A stretch of DNA of 64,000 bases from CAWAHD01 sp963781785 (GTDB lineage Bacteria; Planctomycetota; Planctomycetia; Isosphaerales; Isosphaeraceae): assembly GCA_963781785.1 (NCBI GenBank), contig CAWAHD010000004.1, positions 124,001-188,000 of the forward strand, in the 5' to 3' direction. Shown here piece by piece: positions 49,480 to 60,500 of the stretch; position 1 is the stretch's first letter, and every line of letters starts with the position of its first letter. Below the pieces are notes generated by a model that was not told where the DNA came from, did no database searches, and saw only the letters and a list, made by a program, of their open reading frames with translations. The position numbers and the translations under genes were made by a program.

Positions 49480-52400
49480 ATGACACGTCTCAGCCGCATT
49501 ATTTCGCGTGGCCCGCGCGCCCGTCGCAGACCAGTTGGGCTTCGATTCGAGTGGCTCGAGAGCCGCCAACTGCTGACGAACTTCACGGTGCTCAACACGA
49601 GCGACAGTGGCCCTGGCTCACTGCGCCAGGCGATGCTCGACGCCAATAGCGCCAGCGGCGGGATCAAGATCGTGTTCAACATTCCGGGCTCAGGGGTTCA
49701 CAAGATCGATCCGCTCTCCGATTTGCCGGCGATCATCACCCCGATGACGATCGATGGCTACACGCAGCCCGGATCGAGCCCGAACACACTGGCCGTCGGC
49801 GACAACGCCAACATCACGATCGAGCTGAGCGGCAACGGGCCGAGCTCGACCGCCCAGAACGCCTTCGCAGTCGACTCCGGCGGGACGACCATTCGCGGAC
49901 TGGCGATCAATCACTTTGCTGGTGATGCGTTCGCCATCGCGGGTCCTGCCCAAGATCAGATCGCGGGCGACTTCGTCGGTACCGACCCGACCGGGACCAT
50001 CGGCGCAGGGAACGGGACCAGCAGTGCTGTGACGATCGGGGTCAGTGCCTCGGACGTTACCATCGGTGGGCCGGCAACTGCCGACCGCACCATCGTCTCT
50101 GCCTCCGGCTACTACGGCATCGTGCTCGCGGCAGGCACGGGCGACCAGATCCAGAATTGCTACGTGGGCACCGATGCGAGCGGCACAGTGCAACTGGGTA
50201 ATGACAACCAGGGAATCTACGACCAGGGCGCGTCCAACTTCACGATCGGCGGGACAACTGCGGCAGTCCGGAATGTCATTTCAGGAAACCGCTCGAATGG
50301 GATCGCCTTGACCACCACGGCGGGCAATCTCGTCGAAGGGAACTATATCGGCACAGACTCGACCGGCACAGTCAAGCTGGGCAACGGAAGCGATGGTATT
50401 GTGATCAGTGTCGGCGGCAACACGATTGGCGGGAACCAGGCAGGGGCGGGCAACGTGATCTCGGGTAATGCCGGCGCTGGCATCTTGATCAACTACAGCA
50501 GCGCAGCCTCGCTCGGGAACGTGATTCAGGGGAACCTGATCGGTACAGACAATTCGGGCACGTTGCCCATTGGCAACATGGCGCAAGGAATCAACATCGG
50601 GAATAGCGACGGAGGGGGGTTCAACAATCTGATCGGCGGGACGACCGCCACGGCCCGAAATGTCATCTCGGGCAACAACGACGGAGGGATTGCGGTAGAA
50701 GGCGGAACCGGCAATTCGGTCGAGGGCAATTACATCGGCGTCGATGTGACCGGTAACGCGGCCCTGCCGAATCTCGGCGAGGGAATCATTATTGGCTCCA
50801 ACAGCGTGACCGTCGGTGGAACCAATTCCGGTGCTGGGAACGTGATCGCTGCCAACAAGGCCGACGGCATCGGTGTCGGGGGCGACGGGACCGTGATTCA
50901 GGGCAACTTCATTGGCTTGGGCGCCGATGGCTTGACGGCGCTCGGCAATGGTGGGAACGGCGTCGAGGTGATCGGTCTCGTGCAGATCGGCGGCTCGCTC
51001 GCGGCCGCTCGCAACGTCATCTCTGCCAACATCGGTGACGGCATCGCGGATGGTGGCGCCGGCACCCGACCGGGGCTTATCCAGGGCAACTATATCGGCA
51101 CCGATTCCTCCGGCACACAGAACCGCGGCAACAAGGCCAACGGCATCTCTATCGGCACCGCGGGGATCACGGTTGGCGGCCCGGATCCCGGCGATGGCAA
51201 CTTGATCGCAGCCAATGGTACCAAGGGCAACCTTCTGACGACGACCGGGGGCATTACGCTCGGCAATGTCATCCTTGATGGCTCAGCCGACAACAATATC
51301 ATTCAGGGCAACCTGATCGGCACGGCCGCCAACGGCATCTCGCCTCTGGGAAATGTCGGCGGCGGGATCATCTTCGCTTTCGGCGCCAACGACAATACGG
51401 TCGCCGCCAACACGATCGCATACAACAACACTTCGGCCAGCCCGGTCGGCGGTGGAATCGCGTTTGAGAATACTCAGAGCACTGCGATCGGCGACCGGAT
51501 CGACGGCAACTCGATCTTCGCCAATACGGGCCTGGGCATCGATCTCGATGACGACGGCGTCACGCTGAACACGCCGGGCGGACCACACACCGGCCCGAAT
51601 GACCTTCAGAACTTTCCCGTGATCACCTCGGAGTCGACCAACTCCATCGCCACGTTCATCGGCGGCACGCTCAATGCCCAACCCGGCACTCCCTTTACAC
51701 TCCAGTTCTTCAGCAGCCCGGTCGCCGACCCGTCCGGTTACGGCCAGGGCGAGACCTATCTCGGCCAGTTGAAGGGCGTGACGACCGATACCACGGGGAA
51801 CACGAGCTTCACGTTCTCCGTCCGCTTCCCCGTCGATCCCGGCCAGTTCTTCACCGCAACGGCAACCGACCCGAATGGAAACACGTCTGAGTTTTCCCAG
51901 GGATTCCCGTTAGCCGTCGCCAATCCGCTGATCGTCACCACGACGGCCGACAGCGGCCCGGGTTCGTTGCGAGCCGCCATCGAATACGTCAACGCGACGC
52001 CGGGGACCAGCACGATCAGCTTCGACATCCCCGGGAGCGGCGTGCAGATCATCGCGCCCTTGACCGCGCTACCGATCATCACCAACCCCGTGATCATCGA
52101 CGGCTACACGCAGCCCGGTTCACTCCCCAACACCCTGCCACCAGGCGAAGCACCTGACGCCATCCTTTCCATCGAGCTGAGCGGAACGCTCGCCGGAGCC
52201 GGCGTCAACGGACTGGAAATCGCGGGGGGCGACAGCACGGTGCGCGGGCTGGTTGTCAGCGGATTCACGGCGTGGGCCGCGGGCGGCAACGGGATCGCGC
52301 TCACCACGAGCGGTGGCGATCTCATAGAAGGCAATTATCTCGGCACCGATCCGACCGGCTCGAGGGCCCAGTCTAACTCGGAAGGCGTCACGATCGTGAG

Positions 52401-55130
52401 TGGGACCGGCGACACAATCGGCGGCACCGCCGCGGCGCGCGGAACCTGATTTCCGGCAACGCCGATTACGGCGCGGCCGTTGCCAGCTTCGCGGCCGATG
52501 GCACGGTGATCGAGGGCAATCTCATCGGAACCGACGCTCACGGGATCAAGCCGCTCGGAAATGGCGGCACGGGCGTTGAGCTCGAAGGAGTCTCCGTTAC
52601 CCTCGGGGGTACGATCCTGGGAGCCCGCAACGTGATTTCCGGCAACGGCGGCGACGGCGTGTACGCCGCGACCGGTGACTTGATCGAGGGGAACGATATC
52701 GGCACCGACGCTTCGGGCTTCGTCAGATTGGCCAACGCCGGCGATGGCATTGATCTCGGCGGCCCAAACAACACAATCGGCGGGACCAATGCCCTGGCAC
52801 AGAACGTGATTTCCGGCAACGCGGGATCGGGCGTCATGATCGTCAACGTATCGGACAACCTGATCGAAGGCAACCACATTGGCTCGGGCACGCCGAGCAC
52901 GTCGCCGATTAACGTGGGCAATGGCGGCGACGGAGTGACCATCCTGTCATACTCGCCGGAGGACCAGGGGCCCGATGACAACACCATCGGCGGGCTGGCT
53001 GACGGAGCAGGCAACGAGATCGCCTATAACGGCGGGAACGGTGTGACCGTCGCCAGCTCGAGCCTCGCGGCAGTGACGTTCGCCCCCACCGGCGACGCGA
53101 TCCTCGGGAATTCCGTTTTTTCCAACGCGAAGCTCGGGATCGACCTCGGCAACGATGGGCAGACGCGGAACACGCCAGGCGGCCCTCATACCGGACCGAA
53201 TGACCTGCAAAACGACCCGGTGATCAACTCGGCCGTGTCGGCCGACGAAACCGTGACACTCGGCGGAACATTGAACAGCACCCCCAGCACGACGTTCGTG
53301 CTCCAGTTCTTTGGAAACCTTCATGAGGTCAGCCCCGGGGTCTTCGGAAGTGCGGTCGTCATGGGCACGGCCTCCGTGACGACGAACACGCAGGGCAACG
53401 CCACCTTCTCGGAAAACTACTTTGACTTCGGCGGGTCGTATAGCGCGACGGCGACCGACCCCGGCGGCAATACGTCTGAGTTCTCACCGGTCTACCTGCA
53501 GTCGACGGCCCCGGCGCCCGACCTGCGACTTTCGGTCACTCCGGTGACCGCGAGCCCAGTGCTGACGAACAACGACTACAACTATTCCGTTACGATCACC
53601 AACGCCGGGCCGCAGGATGCCTCCAACGTCGTACTGAGCAACGCCCTCGGGGCGGGATCGACGCTTCACACCATCACCACGGCCGGCGCGATCACCAATC
53701 TTTCACCCACTCTGACTAACGTTACTTTCGCCAGCCTCGCCTCCGGTGCCAGCGTCACTGTAGGTCTTTTTGTGCGTGCTGCCAGCGCTGGCGTCTACAA
53801 CGACGCGGCCTCCGTCACCGCGAACGAGGCGGACCCCGACGAGACCAACAACTCCGCCGCCGTCACAGACACGGTCGTTGCGCCGTCTGCCGACCTCCGG
53901 CTCACGATGAGTTCACCGACTCCCAACCCGGTGCAGACAAACAAAGACTACAACTATTCCGTCACGATCACCAACGTCGGGCCCCAGGATGCCTCGAGCG
54001 TCGTACTGAGCGACGCACTCGGGGCCGGATCGACGCTTCACACCATCACGACGGCCGGCGCGATCACCAATATCTCACCCACCATGACGAACGTTGCTTT
54101 CGCCAGGCTAGCGGCGGGGGCCAGTGTCACCGTAGGTTTCTTCGTCCGTGCTGCCAGCCCTGGCATCTACAACGATACGGCCTTCGTCACCGCCAACGAG
54201 GCGGACCCCGACGAGACCAATAACGCCGCCTCTGTCATAGAAAAGGTTGTCGCGCCGCCGCCGCCGGCTACTGCCGACCTCTTAGTCGTCGGCACGGTCG
54301 CGCCGGATATCGCAACAGTCGGCAGAGCGTTGACGTACACCTTCACCGTAAGCAACAAGGGTCCGAGCCCGGCCACGGATGTAAAACTGTCGGATATGCT
54401 TCCTGAGGGCGTGAGTTTCGTCTCAGTCAAATCTGGCCTGGGAACGGGCGATTTCGTCGGAGGACTCGTGACGACCAGCATCGGCACCCTGGATGTCGGC
54501 GCAACCGCGACGGTGACACTTGTGGCTATTCCTTCCGTGGCGGGTACGATCAGTGACACCGCGAGCGTCGGAGCTGATCAGCCCGACCCCCACCCGGCCG
54601 ACAACCAGGTCACGGTTCTCGTCGCCACGGCCCTGGACGTGCCGATCAATGTGTTCTCCAGTCTGATGAAGACGAGCAAGGGTCCCTACCAGGTGCTCGT
54701 CACCTGGGGCTACCCGGATTCTGGCTCGACCGGAATCGGCTTCAACGTTTATCGTGTCGACGCCTCCGGCTCGGAGATCAAAATCTCTGGACCAACCGGC
54801 ACGTCGGCACACGACTTCGTCGACACCGGCGCCGAGGCGAACAAGACGTGCGAGTACCGAGTCACTGCTTTCGTGGGGAATGGTGAAAGCGCCGTTTCCG
54901 ACGAGACCACGATCACGGTGACTCTGGATAGTTCCTCAGGTCTCGGCGTAAACAGTTCAAAAACCCGCGGCCGAGAGGCCTCAGGCCCGGTCGCTCGGTC
55001 GGAACGCCGCACAGCGAAAGCGGGTAAACCGGCCACAATTCACCGCCGCCGGCCTGGAGTGCTCGTGAACCCCTCATCGCAGGCTCGCCGAACACCTGTA
55101 GCCTCTCAAAGCGCCCCGCATGAATCGTAG
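49480..55130 (+). CDS. Giant LEPR-motif protein: β-helix repeats, DUF11 domains, Fn3-like end (frameshifted)
   Basis: The ATG at 49480 (an ATG at 49396 is also in frame) leads to RRRPVGLRFEWLESRQLLTN, a LEPR-type signature at residues 26-32. Then FTVLNTSDSGPGSLRQAMLD begins a long right-handed β-helix with repeated units (GNVISGNAGAGI, EGNYIGTDSTGTVKLGNGSD, TIGGTTA). A break at about 52436-52441 interrupts GGTAA; the other frame continues ARNLISGNADYGAA. Two near-identical DUF11 domains (53521-53890 and 53893-54260) are followed by a third, diverged DUF11 domain (LLVVGTVAPDIATVGRALTY). A Fn3-like module follows (VLVTWGYPDSGSTGIGFNVY), then a basic tail. The total is about 1,880 residues. It is probably a surface or matrix protein; its binding partner is unknown. 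A glycosyltransferase gene follows. Confidence 0.87.
53521..54265. repeat. Tandem duplication encoding two DUF11 domains
   Basis: The block starting at about 53521 recurs at about 53893 (offset 372 bases, 124 codons). The two are near-identical over stretches such as CGACTACAACTATTCCGT versus AGACTACAACTATTCCGT. It looks like a recent in-frame duplication. Confidence 0.85.
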
Positions 55131-55253
55131 GGTACAGCGGCATGCGCACCGCACTCTTGGGACGCAACTTGGAACTCGGCAGCGATGGTCCGATAATGGA
55201 TTACCGCCGTTCGGCGGACGAATGCCTGTTCGGCCGATCGAGCGGGGACATTT

Positions 55254-56594
55254 ATGGGATCAGCGCTTCGGACAAGCGAACGGCAATCGTCTCACGCCGG
55301 CCGGCGGATCGTCCTCACGACGTTCGGCTCACTCGGTGACCTCCACCCCTTCATCGCCGTTGCTCGGGGTTTGCAGGCCCGAGGACACGAAGCGATCATC
55401 GCCACGACCCGCCACTACCGCCGCCGGATCGAGTCACTGGGGATCGGCTTCCACCCCGTCCGCCCGGACGGCCCCGACCTGGACGTCGACCGGCACGCGA
55501 TGCAACGCTTCATGGATCGGTACAGGGGAATCGAATACGTCGTCCGCGAGCTTCTGATGCCGGTCCTGAATGATTCCTACGAAGACGTCCTGGCGGCGGC
55601 ACAGGGCGCGGACCTGCTGGTTTCGAATGTGCTCATGTACGCCACCAGGCTGGTGGCCGAGAAGAAAGGCATCCCGTGGGCTGGCGCTTTTCTCCAGCCC
55701 CTGGGCTTCTTCTCTGCCTACGATCCGCCCGTCTTGGCGCAGGTCCCGTTCCTGTCGAAACTCCGGTTTCTCGGTCCGGCCTTTCACCGTCCCTTGTTCC
55801 GGCTGGCGAAATGGAGCTGCCGCTCCTGGGGTGAGCCGTGGCGCCGCTTGCGCGCTGAGCTTGACCTGCCGCCCACATCCGCGAATCCACTGTTCGAGGG
55901 CCTCTATTCTCCCGACCTGGTCTTGGCGATGTTCTCAAGGCTCTTCGCCGCCAAGCAGCCGGACTGGCCTCCGCAAACACTCGTCAGCGGATTTCCGTTC
56001 GCTCGCCAAGGCGATGAAGCTGAGATGTCGCCGGATCTGATTCGGTTCCTGGACGAAGGCCCTCCCCCCATCGTGTTCACGCTGGGCTCGTCGGCAATCC
56101 TGGACGCCGGGCCGTTCTTCGAGCACAGCGCTGCCGCCGCTCAACTGCTGGGCCGCAGGGCGGTGCTCATCGTCGGCCAAGACCCCGGGAACCGGCCGGC
56201 ATCGCTCCCGACCGGCGCCCTCGCGTGCGACTACGTCCCGTTCTCGGCGCTTTTTCCACGAGCCGCCGCGATTGTGCATCCCGGCGGCATCGGGACGACG
56301 AGCCTGGCGATGCGCTCCGGTCGTCCCATGCTGGTCATGCCCTGCGCCCATGACCAGTTCGACAACGCCGCGCGGGTGAACCGACTCGGGATCGCCCGCG
56401 CAATTTCGCGGCGCCGGTACCGTCCGACTCGCGTCGCGCTTGAGATGCGGCATCTGCTCGACAATCCGGAGTACTCCGACCGGGCATCGGCTATCGGCGA
56501 GGGCGTACGGCGCGAGGACGGAGTCGCGGCCGCTTGTGACGCACTGCAAGGGCTCCTGCTGGCCAGTCACCCTGCCGAGGCGGTTGTGAAATGA
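55254..56594 (+). CDS. Family 1 glycosyltransferase (UDP-glycosyl/rhamnosyl transferase-like)
   Basis: This is a 446-residue GT-B enzyme. The N-terminal acceptor lobe begins VLTTFGSLGDLHPFIAVARG. The C-terminal lobe has IVFTLGSSAI and the nucleotide-sugar signature HPGGIGTTSLAMRSGRPMLV followed by MPCAHDQFDNAARVNRLG. That is the antibiotic/sterol glucosyltransferase-type variant of the UDPGT motif. GGGGA lies before the ATG at 55254. No signal or membrane helix is seen, so it works in the cytoplasm. It sits 123 bases behind the giant protein. A role in glycosylating surface proteins or lipids is only suggested by context; macrolide or steroid targets are possible for this family. Confidence 0.9.
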   Translation: MGSALRTSERQSSHAGRRIVLTTFGSLGDLHPFIAVARGLQARGHEAIIATTRHYRRRIESLGIGFHPVRPDGPDLDVDRHAMQRFMDRYRGIEYVVRELLMPVLNDSYEDVLAAAQGADLLVSNVLMYATRLVAEKKGIPWAGAFLQPLGFFSAYDPPVLAQVPFLSKLRFLGPAFHRPLFRLAKWSCRSWGEPWRRLRAELDLPPTSANPLFEGLYSPDLVLAMFSRLFAAKQPDWPPQTLVSGFPFARQGDEAEMSPDLIRFLDEGPPPIVFTLGSSAILDAGPFFEHSAAAAQLLGRRAVLIVGQDPGNRPASLPTGALACDYVPFSALFPRAAAIVHPGGIGTTSLAMRSGRPMLVMPCAHDQFDNAARVNRLGIARAISRRRYRPTRVALEMRHLLDNPEYSDRASAIGEGVRREDGVAAACDALQGLLLASHPAEAVVK

Positions 56595-56822
56595 ATAACG
56601 GCCAGGCAGTGAGACCTGGCGGAGGCTTCACACGGACGAAAGCCGTCTCGGCGAGACTCACGATTGAGAATGCATCCGTCAAACTTCTGACCATCGGGTC
56701 ACTCACGGCGTGCTTCCGTTGCCGCCGAGCAAGGTCTTCCGTCAATTGTCGATTGACGGCCCACCAGCCGGACCATCCGCCCTGCGGAAAGAGCGCATTC
56801 GCATTAACGGCGATCGGTCCGT
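56595..56822. other. Convergent intergenic region
   Basis: The gap between the glycosyltransferase and the end of the PEP-CTERM gene has no recognised gene and no clear terminator hairpin. Confidence 0.4.
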
Positions 56823-57491
56823 TCAGGGTATCTCCCTTCTACTTCGACAAAAGTTGATCAATCCCGCGCACGCAACCCCGAAAACGACCAGCCCCAGGGC
56901 CGGCGGCTCGGGAACGGCGCTGCCGGCCGTGACGATTGCGACGGGCGTGCTATCCGTCGCGCTTTGGGCAAACGTATAGATCGATGCAGTCCCGTTCGCG
57001 TTCAGATCGATCGTCGCGACGCTGCCATTGGGGTCGGTGGTCAATTGCGGGGTCACGCCATCTGCGCCGTAGAGCGACAGCGCGAATGCCGAGCCACTCG
57101 TCCCGCCAGGGGTGTCAATCGCCGGGCCAGACAGCGTCAGGGTAAAACTGAAGCTGTTGCCGAACGTGAATCCCTGGAACGCGTCGTTGAACGGCGTGCC
57201 GTTCTGGAGCGTCAGCGCGCCAGGTAACGATCCTGTAGCGTCTCCCGTGAGCGATGCGGGCTGCGAGAGGATGCCGCCAACACTCTGGAAGAGGGTCACG
57301 CTGGCGGTGGCAGCCAGTGCACTGCTGTCGCCGGGGTTGAGCTCGAAGTCGAGGAAGCCGCTCTGCGTGTTGAGCGACGATGTATCAACGCTCACGTTGA
57401 AGACCAGGTCGGCGTACGCGGACCCGCGTCCCAGAACACTCGACCCCAACAACAGGGCGGCAACGGCATAGACAACTTGGCGCTTGAGCAA
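56823..57491 (-). CDS. NF038129-like PEP-CTERM protein
   Basis: This is a 222-residue protein with a signal peptide (VVYAVAALLLGSSVLGRGSA then YA). The body FNVSVDTSSLNTQSGFLDFE then LNPGDSS…ATASVTLFQS resembles the NF038129 family. A C-terminal sorting signal follows: VPEPPALGLVVFGVACAGLI then NFCRSRR. That sequence is the classical PEP, hydrophobic helix, basic tail order and would be processed by exosortase. It lies 24 bases behind the giant propeller/PA14 protein and is probably in the same operon. Its function is unknown. Confidence 0.88.
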   Translation of the reverse strand: MLKRQVVYAVAALLLGSSVLGRGSAYADLVFNVSVDTSSLNTQSGFLDFELNPGDSSALAATASVTLFQSVGGILSQPASLTGDATGSLPGALTLQNGTPFNDAFQGFTFGNSFSFTLTLSGPAIDTPGGTSGSAFALSLYGADGVTPQLTTDPNGSVATIDLNANGTASIYTFAQSATDSTPVAIVTAGSAVPEPPALGLVVFGVACAGLINFCRSRREIP

Positions 57492-57515
57492 AGGAGTTCC
57501 TCCCCCTGAATCATG

Positions 57516-60500
57516 CTAACCGCTGGTGTCTTCGTCAAAGGCGATGATGCCATACGCGAACGACAATAGCTTCGGATTCTTGAACAGGACTGTAAAGGTG
57601 ATCGACTGGCCTGGGGCCAGTACGCCGCCTCCCAGGTTGACGGATATGTAAGGGTTGCCGTCCGGTGCGATGCCGCTGGCGTTGGCCAGCTCGACACCAG
57701 CCGGCAAGCCCGTCAATTCAAACTGCAGAGACCCGATCAGGTCTGTCGTGCCCGTGTTGGTGATCGTGATGGTGCCGCCGAACAACTGCCTGGCGCGGTT
57801 ATAGACCAGCCCCGATTTGCTCGCGCTCACCTGACTGCTGACGTTCTGGGAAAGCACGGTCAGAACCACATTGTGACTGGCGCCCGCTGCGTAGTTGATC
57901 CCGAAGGTGTAGCCGTCGAAGGTATACGTGCTGCCCTGACTGAATGTCCCCACGACGGTGCTGCCGCTTTGGTTCTTGATGATGGTGAACTGCTGGCCGA
58001 CCGCCGGCAGGAAGCTGCCCAGAAATGAGACGTTCAGGGTGGGGCTGTCAAGGGCGACGGTGCCGCCGGCCGGTATGACCGTCTGGTCGTACTGGGTTCC
58101 CGCGGTTGTGCCGCCCAGTTCTTCGTTGAAAGTGGAACCAGTCGCCAGCGCCAAGCTTCCCGCCGTGAGGGTGCCGGGCGAATCACCGGGCGACAGCGCA
58201 CCTCCGCTTTGAACGGTTGTGGCCGGGACCTTGCCATCCCCGCCCAGGGTACCGCCGCCATTGACCGTGACCGCGGTATTGAGCAAACGGCCGTTGACCA
58301 CAAGTTTGCCCGCGTCGATGGTGGTTGACCCGAAATAGGTATCGGTATTCGACACGGTCAACGTGCCGGTCCCGGTCTTGGTCAGGGTATTGACGGCCTC
58401 GCCAAAAGCGGAATTGGGAATATCCACGAAGTTCGTGCCGCCGGTGGGGTCCCACTGAACGTCCAGGGAGGCGCCGCCGCCGCCCTGATAGTATTCGACG
58501 TCAATCGTGTGCACGCCCGGAGTCAAGTCCGCCATGCCTGTTGCCTGGGCGGCGGCCTGGAAGTTGTTGTTGTTCACGACCGCGGTGCCATCGATATAGA
58601 GCATGCTGCCGTCGTCGCTGGTGGTGGCGAAGCTAATGGGTACCGGGGCGGTGCCGGTGCCGGGGATCATGATATCGCCATACCAGCGGGCCTCAACGTT
58701 GGTATTGCTGCCGGCGCCAAGGTTGTAATAGGCGGGGTTGCCCACGCTATCCGCGAACCCATTGTCGGCGATATCCGGGAAGTCAATCGGCCCGACGAGC
58801 TGCGCGGTCACGGCGGGGATTTGATTTCCCAGCCAGGCGGAATTGGTGGAGGCAGCAGGCTGGATCAGGTCCTGGGCCGCGGGCAGATTGAAGTACGTGC
58901 CGGTGAGTCCGTGGTCGAATCCCGATGTGGCAGTTCCGCTGATCACGCCGGTAATCTTGTCCCGGCCGGAACTGGAATCGATGAGGTTGCCTTCAGTGCC
59001 CAGGTTGATATTGCCGGCGATGTTGATTGTGCCGCTACCTGCCAGGGTTACGCTGCCGGTGTCGCAAATCAGGTTGCCGTTGATCGTGGTGGTGCCGGCT
59101 CCGACCACCGTGAGCGTGCTCTGGCCCACGGAGATATTGCCGCCCAGAGTCATGGTGTCAAGATCGGAGCCAATCGTCGCCGCACCGGAAAGGGTGATCG
59201 GGATGGCAAAGCTGTTCGTGCCGCTGATATTCTCGATGGCGCCGTTGCCGGCCGGACCGGAGCCGCTGATCACGAACGGTTCCGCGGTGGTGTAGTGGAG
59301 GCCGCCGGTAAAGGCGAGGGCGCCGGCGGTATTGACGAATATGCCCGTGGCCGTCGCCGGTCCCATGGCGCCATTGGCCGTCACGACCAGGGTGCCGGCG
59401 CTGACCGTGGTCGAACCGGAATAGGTGTTGGTTTTCGACAGGGTCAACGTGCCGGTGCCCGTCTTGATCAGGCCATTGACGGGCTCGACAAACGCGGAGT
59501 TGGGAATATCCACGAAGTTGGTGCCGCCGGTGGGATCCCATTGAACGTCGAGGTAGGCGCCGCCGCCCCCCTGGTAGTACTCGACGTCAATCGAGTGCAG
59601 GCCCGGGGTCAAATTCACCATACCCGTTGCCTCGGTGGGCGGCTGAAAGTTGTTGTTGCTCACCACCGCGACGCCATCAATATACAGCATGCTGCCGTCG
59701 TCGCTGGTGGTCGCGAAGTTTATGGGTACTGGGGTGGTGCCGGTGCCGGGGATCATGATATCGCCATACCAGCGCGCCTCGACGTTGGTATTGTTGCCGG
59801 CGCCGAGATTGTAATAGACAGGGTCGCCCACGCTATCCACGAACCCATTATCCGCGATATCCGGGAAGTCAATGGGCCCAACGAGTCGCGCGGTCACGGC
59901 TGGGGTTTGATTGCCCAGCCAGGCGGAATTGCTGGCGTCAGCGGGCTGGATCAGGTCCTGGGCCGCGGTAAGGTTGAAGTACGTGCCGGTGAGTCCCTGG
60001 ACGAATCCCGTGAGTGCCGTGCCGCTGATCACACCGGTAATCGTGGCCGGGCCGGAACCGGAATCGTTGAGGTTGCCCTCCGGGCCCAGGTTGATATTGC
60101 CGGCGACGTGGATCGCACCGGCGCCGGTCAGAGTGACGCCCGCACCCTGGCAAATGAGATTGCTGCCGAGCGTCAGGCTGCCGGCAACCGAGCCGATCAC
60201 CGCCATCCCGGGCACGGTGATGAGGGTGGCAAAGGTGTTCGTGCCGCTGATATTCTCGATGGCGCCATTGCCTGCCGGGCCGGCGCCGCTGATCGAGATC
60301 GGTTCCGCGGTGGTGTAGTGGAGGCCGCCGGTAAAGGCCAGGGCCCCGCCGGTTTTGACGACGATGCCCGCGGCCGTGGCCGGTCCCATGGCGCCATTGG
60401 CCGTCACGATCAGGGTGCCGGCATCGATCGTCGTTGACCCGGAGTAGCTGTTGTTGTGGGACAGGGTCAACGTGCCGGTGCCCGCCATTGTCACGCCGTT

